DNA of 64,000 nt, taken from assembly GCF_040939455.1 (NCBI RefSeq), contig NC_134108.1:52389501-52453500 (forward strand), in the 5' to 3' direction. This document shows positions 52,252-62,930 of this stretch, one piece after another. Source of the DNA: Microcebus murinus (taxonomy: Eukaryota > Chordata > Mammalia > Primates > Cheirogaleidae). The position numbers and the translations under genes are program-made. Position 1 is the stretch's first letter; each line of letters opens with the position of its first letter. Under the pieces are notes generated by a model. It had not been told where the DNA came from and did not search any database. It saw only the letters and a program-made list of their open reading frames with translations.

Positions 52252-55200
52252 TTAATACCAATTTGCTGGTGAGTATATGTGGTGCTTGTTTTTCCATTCT
52301 TGGGAAACTTCACTTAATAGTATGGGTTCCAGCTCTAACCAGGAAAATATAAGATGTGCTATGTCACCATTGTTTCTTAGAGTTGAATAGTACTCCATGG
52401 TATACATATACCACATTTTATTAATCCATTCTTGGATTGATGGACACTTGGGCTGTTTCCACAGCCTTGCAATTATGAATTGTGCTGGTATAAACATTCG
52501 AGTGCACGTGTCTTTTTTGTAGAGTGTCATTGGATCATTTGGGTAGATGCCCAGCAATGGGATTGCTGGATCAAATGGTAGAATCACTTGTATCACTTTA
52601 AGATATCTCCATATTGCTTTCCACAGAGGTTGAACTAGTTTGCAGTCCCACCAGCAGTGTAGGAGTGTTCCTCTCTCTCCGCAACCACGCCAGCATTTAT
52701 TGTTTGGAGATTTTTTGATAAAGGCAATTCTCACTGGGGTTAAGTGATATCTCATTGTGGTTTTGATTTGCATTTCCCTGATGATTAGAGATGTTGAGCA
52801 TTTTTTCATGTTTGTTGGCGATTCTTCTGTCTTCTTTAGAAAAGTTTCTGTTCAAGTCCTTTGCCCACTTTTTAATAGGGTTATTTGATTTTTTCTTCCT
52901 GATTTTCATGAGTTCTAAGTATATTCTAGTTATCAGTCCCTTATCGGATGCATAGGATGCAAAAATTTTCTCCCATTCTGTAGGTTGTCTGTTTACTTTC
53001 ATGACTATTTCTTTGGCTGTGCAGAAGCTTTGTAGTTTGATCATGTCCAATTTATTTATTTTTGTTGCTGCTGTGATTGCCTTTGGGGACTTCTTCATAA
53101 ACTCTTTGCCCAGGCCGATGTCTAGGAGAGTGTTTCCAACTTTTTCCTCTAGAGTTCTAATAGTTTCATATCTTAGGTTTAAGTCTGTTATCCAGCATGA
53201 GTTGGTTTTTGTGAGAGGTGAAAGGTGTGGGTCCTGTCTTAGCCTTCCACAGGTGGCTATCCAGTTTTCCCAGCACCATTTATTGAAAAGGGATTCTTTT
53301 CCCCAGCGTATATTTTTGTCTGCTTTGTCAAAGATTAGATGGCTATATGAGGATGGTTTTATATCAGGATTCTCACATCTGTTCCACTGGTCAATATTCC
53401 TATTTTTGTGCCAATACCATATTGATTTAATTACTACAGCTTTGTAGTACAGTTTGATATCTGGCATATTAATGCCTCCCATTTTGTTTTTGTTGCCTAG
53501 AATTGCTCTTGATATTCGGGGTCTTCTTTGGTTCCATACAAAGCGTAAAATTATTTTTTCTATATCTGTGAAGAATGCTGATGGGATTTTAATAGGTATT
53601 GCATTGAATCTGTAGATCAGTTTGGGTAGTATAGACATTTTGATGATATTGAGTCTGCCGATCCACGAGCATGGTATGGATTTCCATCTGTTTACATCCT
53701 CTGCTATTTCCTTCCTCAGTGTTTCATAGTTCTCCCTGTAGAGGTCTTTTATGTCCTTGGTTAAGTATATTCCTAGGTACTTCAATTTCTTTGTTGCTTT
53801 TGTGAAGGGAATTGAGTCTTTGATTTGGTTCTCAATTAGATTGTTGTTGGCGTATATGAATGTCTCTGATTTCTGTGTATTGATTTTGTATCCTGAGACT
53901 TTACTAAATTCATTGATCAGTTCCAGGAGTTTCTTGGTTGAATCTTTGGGGTTTTCTAGATACAATATCATATCATCAGCAAACAGTGAAAGTTTGATCT
54001 CTTCTGCCCCTATTTGGATACCTTTGATTCCATTTTCCTGTCTGATTGCTGTAGCCAAGACTTCTAGCACTATGTTGAACAGAAGTGGAGATAGTGGGCA
54101 GCCTTGTCTGGTTCCAGTTCTAAGTGGGAATGATTTCAATTTTTCCCCATTCAGTATGATGTTGGCTATGGGTCTGTCATATATGGCTTGTATCATTTTT
54201 AGGTATGTCCCTTCTATGCCTATTTTCTTTTTTTTTTTTTTTTTTTTTTGAGACAGAGTCTCACTTTGTTGCCCAGGCTAGAGTGAGTGCGTGGCATCAG
54301 CCTGGCTCACAGCAACCTCAAACTCCTGGGTTCAAGCAATCCTGCTGCCTCAGCCTCCCAAGTAGCTGGGACTACAGGCATGCGCCACTATGCCCAGCTA
54401 ATTTTTTTTCTATAAATATTACTTGGCCAATTAATTTTCTTTCTATTTATAGTAGATACAGGGTCTCACTCTTGCTCAGGCTGGTTTTGAACTCCTGACC
54501 ATGAGCAGTCCGCCCACCTTGGCCTCCCAGAATGCTAGGATTACAGGTGTGAGCCACCGCGCCTGGCCTATGCCTATTTTCTTAAGTGTCCGTATCATGA
54601 AAGGGTGTTAAATTTTGTCAAAAGCTTTTCCTGCATCTATTGAAAGAATCATGTGGTCTTTGTTTTTGCTTCTGTTTATGTGGTGAATTGCATTTATAGA
54701 TTTACATATGTTGAACCATCCCTGCATCCCTGGGATGAAGCCCACTTGGGTGTGGTGGATTACTTTTTTGATAAGCGTCTGGATTCGGTTAGCTAAGATT
54801 TTGTTGAAAAGTTTTGCATCTATATTCATTAGGGATATTGGTCTGTTGTTTTCTTTTTTTGTTGCATCCTTTCTTGGTTTTGGTATCAGAGTAATATTCG
54901 CTTCATAAAAGGTGTCGGGGAGGTTTCCGTTCTTCTCAATGTTGTGGAATAGTTTCTGCAAGATAGGTACTAGTTCTTCTTTGTAAGTGTGGTAAAATTT
55001 GGGTGTGAAGCCATCGGGACCGGGACTTTTCTTTTTAGGGAGATTTTTAATTGCTGTTTCTATTTCAGGTATTGAGATTGGTCTGTTCAGGGAATCTATT
55101 TCTTCCTGGTTGAGCCTAGGGAGGCTGTGTGTTTCTAGAAATTTGTCCATTTCCTCCACATTTTCCAGTTTGTGTGCATAAAGATTTTTGTAGTATTCAT

Positions 55201-56479
55201 AAATTGCATCTTGTATCTCTTTGGGATCAGTTGTGATATCTCCTTTTTTATTCCTGATGGAGCTTATTAGAGATTTCTCTTTTCTGCTTTTCGTTAGCTT
55301 AGCCAATAGTGTGTCAATTTTGTTTATTTTTTCAAAGAACCAACTTTTTGTTTTATTAATCTCCTGAATAGCTTCCCTGTTTTCAATTTCGTTTAGTTCT
55401 GATTTGATCTTGTTGATTTCACTTCTTCTGCTGGGTTTGGGGTTGGTCTGTTCTTCTTTTTCCAGCTCTTTGAGTCGTTTCGTTAAATTGTCTATTTGTG
55501 ATCTTTTTGACTTTTGGTTATAGGCATTTATGGAGATAAACTTTCCTCTCAGAACTGCTTTAGCTGTGTCCCAGAGGAGTTGATAACTTGTCTCTCCGTT
55601 GTCGTTTTCTTCATAGAATTTTTTTATTTCTGTCTTGATTTCTTCATTTATGAAGTAATCATTTAGTAGGAGGTTGTTTAATTTCCACGTTTTTGTGTAG
55701 AAATGTGAGTTTCTGTTAGGGTTGATTTCTACTTTTATTCCACTGTGATCTGAGAAGGTACATGGTATGATTTCTATTTTTTTAAATTTCTTGAGATTTT
55801 CTTTGTGTCCTAGGATATGGTCAATCTTAGAGAATGTGCCGTGAGCTGATGAGAAGAACGTATATTCAGTGGATTTTGGGTAGAATGTTCTGTAAATGTC
55901 AGTCAGACCCAATTGTTCTAGAGTTTTGTTTAAGTCCATTATTTCTTTATTAATTTTCTGTTTGGAGGATCTGTCTTGTGCCGTCAGTGGGGTGTTGAAA
56001 TCTCCAGTGATTATGGAGTTGCTATTAATCCATTTGCTTAGCTCCAGTAAGGTTTGCTTTATGACTCTGGGTGTACCTAAGTTGGGTGCATATATATTTA
56101 AAATTGTTATCTCTTCTTGTTGAACTGTGCCCTTCACCATTATATGATGACCCTCTTTGTCTTTCACTACTTTTGTTGGTTTAAAAACTAAATCGTCTGA
56201 AATTAGAACTGCCACACCAGCCTTCTTTTGGCTTCTATTTGCTTGGAATATTGATGTCCACCCTTTTATTTTTAGTCTATATGCATCCTTGCAGGTTAGA
56301 TGTGTTTCCTGAAGACAGCATATACTTGGCCTGTATTTTCTTATCCATTCAGCCAGCCTATGTCTCTTGAGTGGAGAGTTAAAGTCATTCACATTTATTG
56401 AGAGAAATGATAGGTAAGGTAGATTACTGTTCATTCTGTTGGGTTGGATGTTGTTGCTATGATTTCTCTCTTGAGCCAT
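52252..56479 (-). pseudogene. L1 ORF2 (endonuclease-reverse transcriptase), disrupted
   Basis: Encodes the enzyme for target-primed reverse transcription. The ATG is at 56,477-56,479 and the final TAA at 52,252-52,254. Without the nested Alu the frame length (3874 nt) is 2 nt short of 1292 codons. The endonuclease domain (residues about 20-255) keeps N29, E58, GDFN and SDHS, the APE-type catalytic set. RT motif A ([10 protein letters not shown]) and the catalytic LFADDM are intact, as is the C-terminal [18 protein letters not shown]. Lesions: a TAA at 54,608-54,610 (codon 624, where the family has Gln), an Alu at 54,230-54,568 in the RT domain, and a 2-bp loss near 52,800 just before the cysteine-rich region. 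Reading after the stop resumes in the same frame across the Alu. A second possible start is M16. Confidence 0.95.
54215..54583 (-). mobile_element. Alu SINE inserted in L1 ORF2
   Basis: Alu body at 54,230-54,568, same orientation as the L1. The 15-bp target duplication tatgcctattttctt is perfect (54,215-54,229 and 54,569-54,583). The linker between arms is lemur-type, and the left arm ends 'ccaccgcgcctggcc' on the plus strand. It interrupts the RT domain between motif A and the Gly-Cys-Pro-Leu block. The perfect duplication and good arms indicate a younger event than the L1 insertion. Confidence 0.96.
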
Positions 56480-56520
56480 TTTAATATCTGGCCTTTAATA
56501 TCTTTGGGTTTTGGTTGTTT

Positions 56521-57510
56521 TTATATTCGTGGGGTATTATTACGATCCGTGCATAACGCTGTTTTAAGTACTTCTTGTAGGGCTGGTCTTGTCTTGGTGA
56601 ATTCTCTGAGCCTTTGCTTGTCTGAGAATGTTTTTATTTCTCCTTCATATATAAAGCTTAGTTTTGCAGGGAATAATATTCTAGGCTGGGCATTGTTTTG
56701 TTTCAAAAGAGTTAGAATGGGGCCCCAGTCTCTCCTTGCTTTTAAAGTCTCATTAGAGAAGTCTGATGTTATTTGAATTGGCTTTCCCTTGTATGTTACT
56801 TGCTTCTTTTGTCTTATAGGTCTTAGAAGGGCCTCTTTAGTTGATACTTTGGTCAGTCTTATGACTGCATGTGGTGACGTCTTCCTGTTTGCATTGAATC
56901 TCCCAGGGGTCCTCTGAGCTTCTTGAACTTGTATATCAAGATTTTGAGCAAGGCCTGGGAAATTTTCCTCTATTATATCTTCAAACAGCTTGTCCAACCC
57001 TTGAGTGTTGTCTTCTTCCCCTTCTGGTAACCCTATGACCCTCACATTAGGTTTCTTCACATAATCCCACAGCTCTTGTAGACTTTGCTCTTTTCTCTTG
57101 TTTCTCTGCTCTATTTCTGTGACTGATTTATTTAATTGGAGGGTGTTATCTTCAAGCTCTGAGATTCTTTCTTCTGTTTGATCTACCCTGTTCTTGTGAC
57201 TTTCCACTGTATTTTGTAGTTCCTTGAATTGATTCTTCATTTCCAGGAGTTCGGTTAAACTTTTCTTCATTGTGTCTATTTCTTTTTCCATATCCTGGAG
57301 GCTTTTTGTGGTTTCTTTGTATTGGTTATTGAGTTGTTGTTGCAGCTGGATGAGTGTTCTTATGATCCACATACGAAATTCCTCTTCTGTCATATTGGTT
57401 GCCTGATTTTGGTTGGTGTCCGTTTCTAGGGGACTGGTGCTCCTCTTTGGGGGTGTGTTTTCCGTTTGATTCTTCATATTTCCTGAGTTCTGTCGCTGAT
57501 TTCTTCCCAT
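56521..57510 (-). CDS. L1 ORF1 protein (RNA-binding chaperone), intact
   Basis: 329 codons from ATG (57,508-57,510) to a stop at 56,521, with no break. Human ORF1p has 338, so the length is normal. The product coats L1 RNA as a trimer and acts as a nucleic-acid chaperone in cytoplasmic RNPs. The N-terminal 40 residues are polar and disordered. Residues about 41-150 form a long coiled coil with heptad leucines (LIQLQQQL, MKKSLTELLEM, ISELEDNTLQL). The RRM begins near 152 and contains NVRVIGLPEGEE (155-166). The C-terminal domain (about 251-329) includes a conserved Arg-Ile-Leu-Phe-Pro-Ala-Lys segment at 277-283. It lies 41 bp ahead of ORF2 in the same transcript. It is intact while ORF2 is dead, so the protein could still be made if the 5'UTR is active. 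Confidence 0.92.
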   Translation of the reverse strand: MGRNQRQNSGNMKNQTENTPPKRSTSPLETDTNQNQATNMTEEEFRMWIIRTLIQLQQQLNNQYKETTKSLQDMEKEIDTMKKSLTELLEMKNQFKELQNTVESHKNRVDQTEERISELEDNTLQLNKSVTEIEQRNKRKEQSLQELWDYVKKPNVRVIGLPEGEEDNTQGLDKLFEDIIEENFPGLAQNLDIQVQEAQRTPGRFNANRKTSPHAVIRLTKVSTKEALLRPIRQKKQVTYKGKPIQITSDFSNETLKARRDWGPILTLLKQNNAQPRILFPAKLSFIYEGEIKTFSDKQRLREFTKTRPALQEVLKTALCTDRNNTPRI

Positions 57511-58927
57511 GTCGATCAGTTGTTGTTTCTTTCCTTTAGTTTATTGTTTGGGTATTCACACACCTTGTTTAGTTTCTGAGGTGTTAGGTGGTGTCTGTGG
57601 GTGAGATTGGACCACTCCCAGTATATTGAGTCAGTGGGTGCCGTGGAAAGGCTGTGCAAGATGCCGTCCCTGTCAGTAGGTGGCGTTTGCTTGGAGGAAC
57701 AGGCTATGCTGTTGATTTTGTGTCCTATTATCAGCTCTTGTTCTGGGCGGAGCTGGGTTGGGTAAGACTGCCTTCAGGCAGTTAGCAGGGGTCAAAGTTC
57801 TGGTCTCTGCTTCCAGGGAAAGCTGTCAGGGCAGGGCTGGAATGGTCCCGCTCAGCCAGAACGTCTGTGTGTGGGGGTGGGGCTGTCTGAGACCCGCAGT
57901 CGGGCCTCGCTTCTTTCCACCCTCCCCAACTCCGCAGCTACTCCTAGGCCTCTGCCAGCAGGCCAGACCACAAGCCACCAGGCCTCGCCGGACTGTGATG
58001 CCGGCGGGGAGGTTCCCTGCACAGGAACGCCACCTGGGTTGGGCGCACGGCCTCCTCCTGGGAGGAGGGTTGCCCTCTAGGACGCCGATCCGCCCCTGGA
58101 GGCACACATACCTCAGCAGGCTGTTCACGTATAACCCTTCTGTGCCCTGGGCAATGCTAGTCCGCGGTGCAGGGGATCTGGTCTGCAGGTCTGACCTCTG
58201 GGTCCCAGAGTTCAAACTGTATCCCCACCAGGGAGAAGAGTTCCGGTCCCAATTCACCTACAGGGAGCCCAAGCTGGGTCTATGTCTCTCAGCCTCTAAG
58301 TCGGCACCGTTCTCCTGGGAACACCGTGCCAGCAGCACCTGGAAGAGCTGGCGGGTAGGGAGCTCACAGTCTGAGTTCCCCTGAGTTAGCTGTAGGGTCC
58401 CAAAGGGAAGGTCTCGTTCCCTGGAGGTGCCTCTGGCTGGTGGCTGTATTGTCTCTCTGGGCAGCCGCGGGTAGGGTCGGCGGAGGGGAGGAGGAGGCAA
58501 TATGGCACTTGCTGCGCGGCTCGAGTCTGTGCGCACAGAGGTGCCCGGAGGAAGTTGGGAACCTGGTGCCACGTCTGCTACAGGCTCACCGCTGGCTGGT
58601 GGCGGCCGTCTCTGGGCTTATTTCTGCAGGTTTCTCCACCTGCTGGGGAGCCCACCAGCAGTCCCAAATGCAGGGGAGGGGAAACAGCAAATCCACCTAC
58701 CCTTGCCGCTGGTCTCCGGGCTGCTCCGGTGGTCTCAGCCTCCAGATCTCCTCCGCAGCCTCCTCCCGTGGAGTCTCCCGAGGTCTCAGGTACCCCTCCT
58801 TCTGGCCCTCGTCCGCTGTATGCTTGTCTTCTTGCTTCTTTTTTCTAATTTCTGCTAGAATCTGTCTTTTCTGCAGAGACACTCTGTCTGGCAGTGTTTC
58901 TCGTCCGCCATCTTGCTCCACCCCCCC
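57511..58927 (-). promoter_or_regulatory. L1 5'UTR / internal promoter
   Basis: About 1.4 kb, much richer in G+C and CpG than the rest of the window. The first transcribed bases on the minus strand are a G-run followed by ggagCAAGATGGCGGacg. The YY1-type word lies at 58,905-58,915, about 13-23 nt from the element start, as in human L1 where YY1 sets the start site. The CpG density makes it a target for methylation silencing. Long frames open on both strands here, but they begin at GTG or TTG and reflect base composition. Confidence 0.85.
58905..58915 (-). promoter_or_regulatory. YY1-type binding site at L1 start
   Basis: CAAGATGGCGG on the minus strand, a consensus YY1 core (AAGATGGCGG) placed just inside the 5' end of the L1. 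Confidence 0.75.
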
Positions 58928-58941
58928 GTAAATTGTTATTT
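58928..58941. other. L1 target-site duplication, right copy
   Basis: gtaaattgttattt, pairing with 51,994-52,007 with one mismatch. It marks the 5' boundary of the L1. Confidence 0.85.
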
Positions 58942-59064
58942 TAATGGATTCCAGCTTTAATAAATTATATCATTTATCGATTTCATTCATTTAACAAATA
59001 TTATTTAAATACCCACTATATATTCAGCTCTGCCTTAAGTCACATAGATATTGCAATTTAAAAG

Positions 59065-59405
59065 ATTATAGGGAGGGAGATGACTGTGGCTTTAAAGGGG
59101 CGGCATGAGAAATCCTGTGATGGAACACTTCTGTACCTTGACTGTGGTGGTGGTTACACCCATCTCTATGTGACAAAATTACATAGAACTAAGTACATGC
59201 ACACACATACACACAAATGAGCTAGTGGAATCTGAATCAAGTTGGTGGATTTTATATATGGCAATTTTCTAGTTGTGAAATTGTATATGGTTATTCAAGA
59301 TGTAGCCACTGGGGAAACTGGATAAAGCATACACAGGATCTCTGTATACTATTTCTTACAACAGCATGTGACTCTATAATTATTTTAAAATAAGTTTTTA
59401 AAAAT
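59065..59405 (+). mobile_element. L1MC/L1ME-type 3'UTR fragment
   Basis: 'ccttgactgtggtggtggtt', 'gacaaaattacatagaacta', 'ctagttgtgaaattgtatat' and 'tgactctataattattttaa' are the well-known 3'UTR order of an old L1 family. It is inserted in the L2. Confidence 0.8.
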
Positions 59406-60144
59406 TATATAGTCACTGACATGTAGAATATGGTTAAGTAATAGAAACAGATTATAGATAAATGCACAAAGAACTATATAGTGACTACTACAATGTAGTT
59501 AGAGAAAAAGTATTGAGTGCCATAAACACATATAACACAGGAAGGTAACCTGTTCTCAATCATCAAGGAAGGCTTCCCTGAAGATGTAGCATTTAAAGTG
59601 AAGCCTAACAATGAGTAGGACTTAGCCAATAAACAAGAGAGTCAAAAGCTAGAACATACTCACCTTTGAAGGAGTGGTGTCTCAGCATGGACAGAACAGA
59701 TTGATCATAAGGAAGGCTGACAGAGGGTAATGCTGGAGAAATAGTTTGGTGGCAGATCATACTGGATCTTGTGGATTATACTAATAGTAATTTTATTATC
59801 AGAGTAATGGGAAGCCACTAAAATACTTCAAGCAAAGCAGTAATAATATTAAATTTATATTTTTTAGAGAAAAGCTTGGTGGAAGAGGATGCCCTAAATG
59901 TGCAGGGGTCCAGGTTAATGATGGGGGTCCCTGGAATTGGGTGGGGCTTGTGAAGCTGGGAATAAGTGAATGGGTACAAAGGATATTGGACAGATTTGCT
60001 AATGGTTTGAATGTGACATGTTGGTATCAAAGATGATACCCAAATGTTGGCATGGACAATAAAGTAGATAAAAAAGCCATGTTCTCAGGTGGGGAGAGTT
60101 GGAGGAGAGTAGTTCTGCAGTGGGGTAGGAGATGGTTTTGTTAG

Positions 60145-60715
60145 TTAGGTAGATAGGAATTCCAGGTCTCCTAGGGACGAAAGTGGGTGCTATTGCCCCC
60201 ATCTTGGTCCTGCCCAACCCTAATTCTCCATACTTGGGGGAGGAGGGAATGCCCTATGAATCTGCCAATCAGAACTTTGCATGCCAGCTGCAAAAGAATG
60301 CGGAGGACTCTCTAGCACATGGACCAAACAGCATAGATACCATGAAGTCTGGAAAGTGACGTAGGACCCACATGCATAGTTAAGGCTCAGGTCATGTGAC
60401 TCCCAGCTGTCTAATCAAAGTGGTTCCATGGTGATCTCTGAACCACAAGGGGGAGATCCTTATCCAGACACTATAAAATAGAATCCAAACCATAGCTAAG
60501 CTCTTTCTCTTTGCCCTTTCTTTTGCTTGCTCTGCTGTGACAATGGATCTGGTCATCATCCATGGCGTATGTACCATGGTCTGTAAACCTTTCTCTTGCT
60601 TTTGCCCTATAATCCTACCTTTCTCTCCTCAATAAACCTCATTTTTGTGCTTGTGTAATTTTGGCATGTCTGGTCATTCTTCGACCATGGGCGTGCCAAG
60701 AACCCACGGTTTCAG
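60145..60715 (+). mobile_element. Solo LTR, ERV1-like
   Basis: About 570 bp interrupting L2, with LTR-like signals in order: CCAAT (60,265-60,269), TATAAAA (60,472-60,478), AATAAA (60,631-60,636) and a GT-rich patch after it. This spacing fits U3-R-U5 on the plus strand. The exact ends and target duplication are not clear: the right edge is near 'cccacggtttca'. No internal retroviral sequence. Subfamily not assigned. Confidence 0.65.
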
Positions 60716-61380
60716 ACTAAAGCCTAATAGTTTGATTCAATTTTAAATCTAAGATAAGATCCAGTGAGACTTCCAAGTAGACAAGAAGATATCTCCAACT
60801 GGAACACAGGAAAAGAGATATGGGCCGGGGACAAGAGTGTTAAGTCTTTGGATATTTAAAGTCAGGGAGGTAGTGTGGTTATTATGGGAGAGTGGGAAGA
60901 GAAAGAAAAGCAGCCTGGAGGAAATTCCTGAGGAGAATTTGAACACTCAAGGAGAGGGAAGGAGCTGGTAAGAAGACTGGTAAGGATCAGTCAGCGAGCG
61001 AGAGGAAATGCAAGAGAGATTTAGGGAAGCAGAGGGAAGAAAGTGTTTCAAAAAGGAAATAGTAAACCTTGTTAAACGCTCTGCAGAGAGAGGTCAAGTC
61101 AGATAAGACATGGGAATGACTACAGGATTTAGCAACATGTGTATCATGCTATCAGCTATCATGTGTAACAGGTGGAGGAAACAAGGAACACAAATGAAGG
61201 TAGGCTTACAAATGCGGGTGGAGGAAGAGGAAGGAGTTGTAGTCAGATGATATTTATTTTCTCCACAACAATACAGACACTGGGGAAAGGAGATTTGAGG
61301 AGGATGAGGAAAGTATAAGTTGTTACAGAGAGAAGGACAGTGGGTAGACGGGAAAAACATTTCAGCTACTGAGATAGATT

Positions 61381-61570
61381 TTCCTAAAAGTTTAAATATA
61401 TGGAAGTTATCTAGATTTTCTCTTCGATAGGAAGACTCAATATTGTAAAGATTTTAATCCTCTTCATATCTGTCATATATTTGATGTAATAACCATAATT
61501 ATTAAAATTATAATAATGTTTCACAATTATAGAGGTCTTACTATGTGTCAGGTACTAGATTAAATGCTCA
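61381..61570. other. Unclassified, L2-like end
   Basis: A weak L2-terminal wording (cttactatgtgtcaggtact) occurs near 61,538-61,557. The remainder is unassigned. Confidence 0.4.
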
Positions 61571-61574
61571 TAAA

Positions 61575-62290
61575 ATCCTAATCAAAATCACAAGTTCAGG
61601 GGAATTTGCAAAATGACTGTAAAGTTTATCTGAAGAATAAACATATGAGAATAGCAAAGAAAATTCTAGGGGAAAAAAACTAGTGTGGATTAACCAACTA
61701 TAATTGTGGTTTGCAACAATGGAGAGCTCAGTGGAAAGAACTCAAAAATATCCATGAGTTTATGGGTAACTTCATTGAAGTTGGGGTTTCCAATCAGGTT
61801 TACAATAAAAAGTTTTGGGACACCTAGATAGCCATTTGGAAAATAATAAAGCTATATTTCTACATAATTTTTTATTATAAAAAGAGCAAAGATGTAAATA
61901 TAAAAAATTAAACTAAAGAAGAACTAAACAAAATCATAACTATTTTTATAATATTATACTGGGAAGACTTTTTAAAGTATAGAATAATATTCATTATTGA
62001 ATTGGCAAAAACACATACACACATGCCACATGCATTCACACACACAAACAATGCCGAAAGATGAATGTCAAACTAGGAAAATGTCAATTTTTAGGACAAA
62101 AGATTGAGCTTTCATAAAACAATTAAAAATATGAAGACCCCATTTTTAATAAGGGCAAGAGACATAGATAGATAGCTCAGAGTAAAAGAAATACACACAG
62201 TAAACATGTGAAAAGATGCTCAGATTTTGTCACAAATTTTGAACAAAAAGGGACAATGTGATATTATTTTTAACATATCAGATTAATTAA
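61575..62290 (+). mobile_element. Old L1M fragment, ORF2 3' part
   Basis: Phrases such as 'aatcctaatcaaaatcacaa', 'gaatagcaaagaaaattcta' and 'aacatgtgaaaagatgctca' follow the order of old L1 ORF2, with large deletions and no open frame. A (CA)-rich patch lies at about 62,008-62,045. Confidence 0.65.
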
Positions 62291-62930
62291 TCTAACATGA
62301 GCACCTACTGTGTGCCAGGTGTTTTCAATATTTTCTTATGAGTATATTTGACATATTTTTTGTGAGAATATTTTCCATAATAAACTATCAATTTTTAATA
62401 ATATAGTCAGCAGTTTTAGTAGAAGCAGATATCTCTAAAGAACTTAATAATGCTTGATAGGTGTGTTTTTTTTCCTTAAATCAAACTTTTTCTCAGCAAC
62501 TTTATTTATATGTTTAATTTGATTAACATACCTTTTTTCACACGGAATATGCAATCTTCAACCTGATTTCTTTAATGCTCACAAAATTAACTGTTTCCCT
62601 CTTACTTTGTTGTACTTTATTGAATTGACAATATTGCTGAGAATACAAAATTAACATTGGGATGCTGAAGGCAAATCTAACCAGACTCATAGCCCTGACT
62701 CTTCTCTTTTATCAGCTGGAGGCAAGAAGAGCAGTTGGTAAGGCTAATATTTCTTCATTTTTTCATCTCTTCATTCTTTCATTCAACAAATATTTATGGA
62801 ATGTCTACCTTGTGTCAGCACAGAATTAGGTACCAGGGATACCATAATGAACAAGTGAGAGAGGATTCTGTACGCTCAGATTTTACCATCTAACTGGGCT
62901 TACAGGAAAATAAACTGGCAATGAGAACAC
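62291..62930 (-). repeat. L2 3' ends
   Basis: Two reversed L2 termini: a short one at about 62,297-62,330 (gagcacctactgtgtgccag) and a longer one at 62,765-62,930 (ttcattcaacaaatatttat, then accagggataccataatg). The sequence between them is unassigned. Confidence 0.65.

Larger units (their letters stand above)
52008..58927 (-). mobile_element. Full-length L1 LINE, minus strand
   Basis: An L1 of about 6.57 kb (6.92 kb with its nested Alu), in order from right to left: 5'UTR (about 1.4 kb), ORF1, a 41-bp spacer, ORF2, a short 3'UTR of about 240 bp and a poly(A) tail read here as a T-run. It is bounded by a 14-bp target duplication with one mismatch. The 5' end begins with a G-run and a YY1-like site, as in complete primate L1s, so it is not 5' truncated. 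The 3'UTR, with its G-rich purine tracts, differs from human L1PA and fits a strepsirrhine L1 lineage. ORF2 is broken, so the copy cannot move alone. Confidence 0.96.
58985..61380 (-). repeat. Long L2 LINE, interrupted twice
   Basis: L2 terminal wording (attcatttaacaaatattat) at 58,985-59,060, then L2 segments at about 59,520-60,140 (ggaaggcttccctgaag, taatgggaagccacta, acagatttgctaatgg) and 60,725-61,380 (acttccaagtagacaag, gtgtttcaaaaaggaaat, tctgcagagagaggtcaag). The order agrees with one long reversed L2. The gaps are an old L1 3'UTR and an LTR. RT-coding traces are too decayed to translate. Confidence 0.75.

Noticed and set aside
53001..54498. Plus-strand frames of 148, 166 and 97 codons
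   Set aside because: They lie antisense to L1 ORF2 or cover the Alu. They reflect the codon structure of the other strand.
54708..56776. Plus-strand frames of 60-110 codons opposite L1 ORF2/ORF1
   Set aside because: Antisense shadows of L1 coding sequence with no independent motif.
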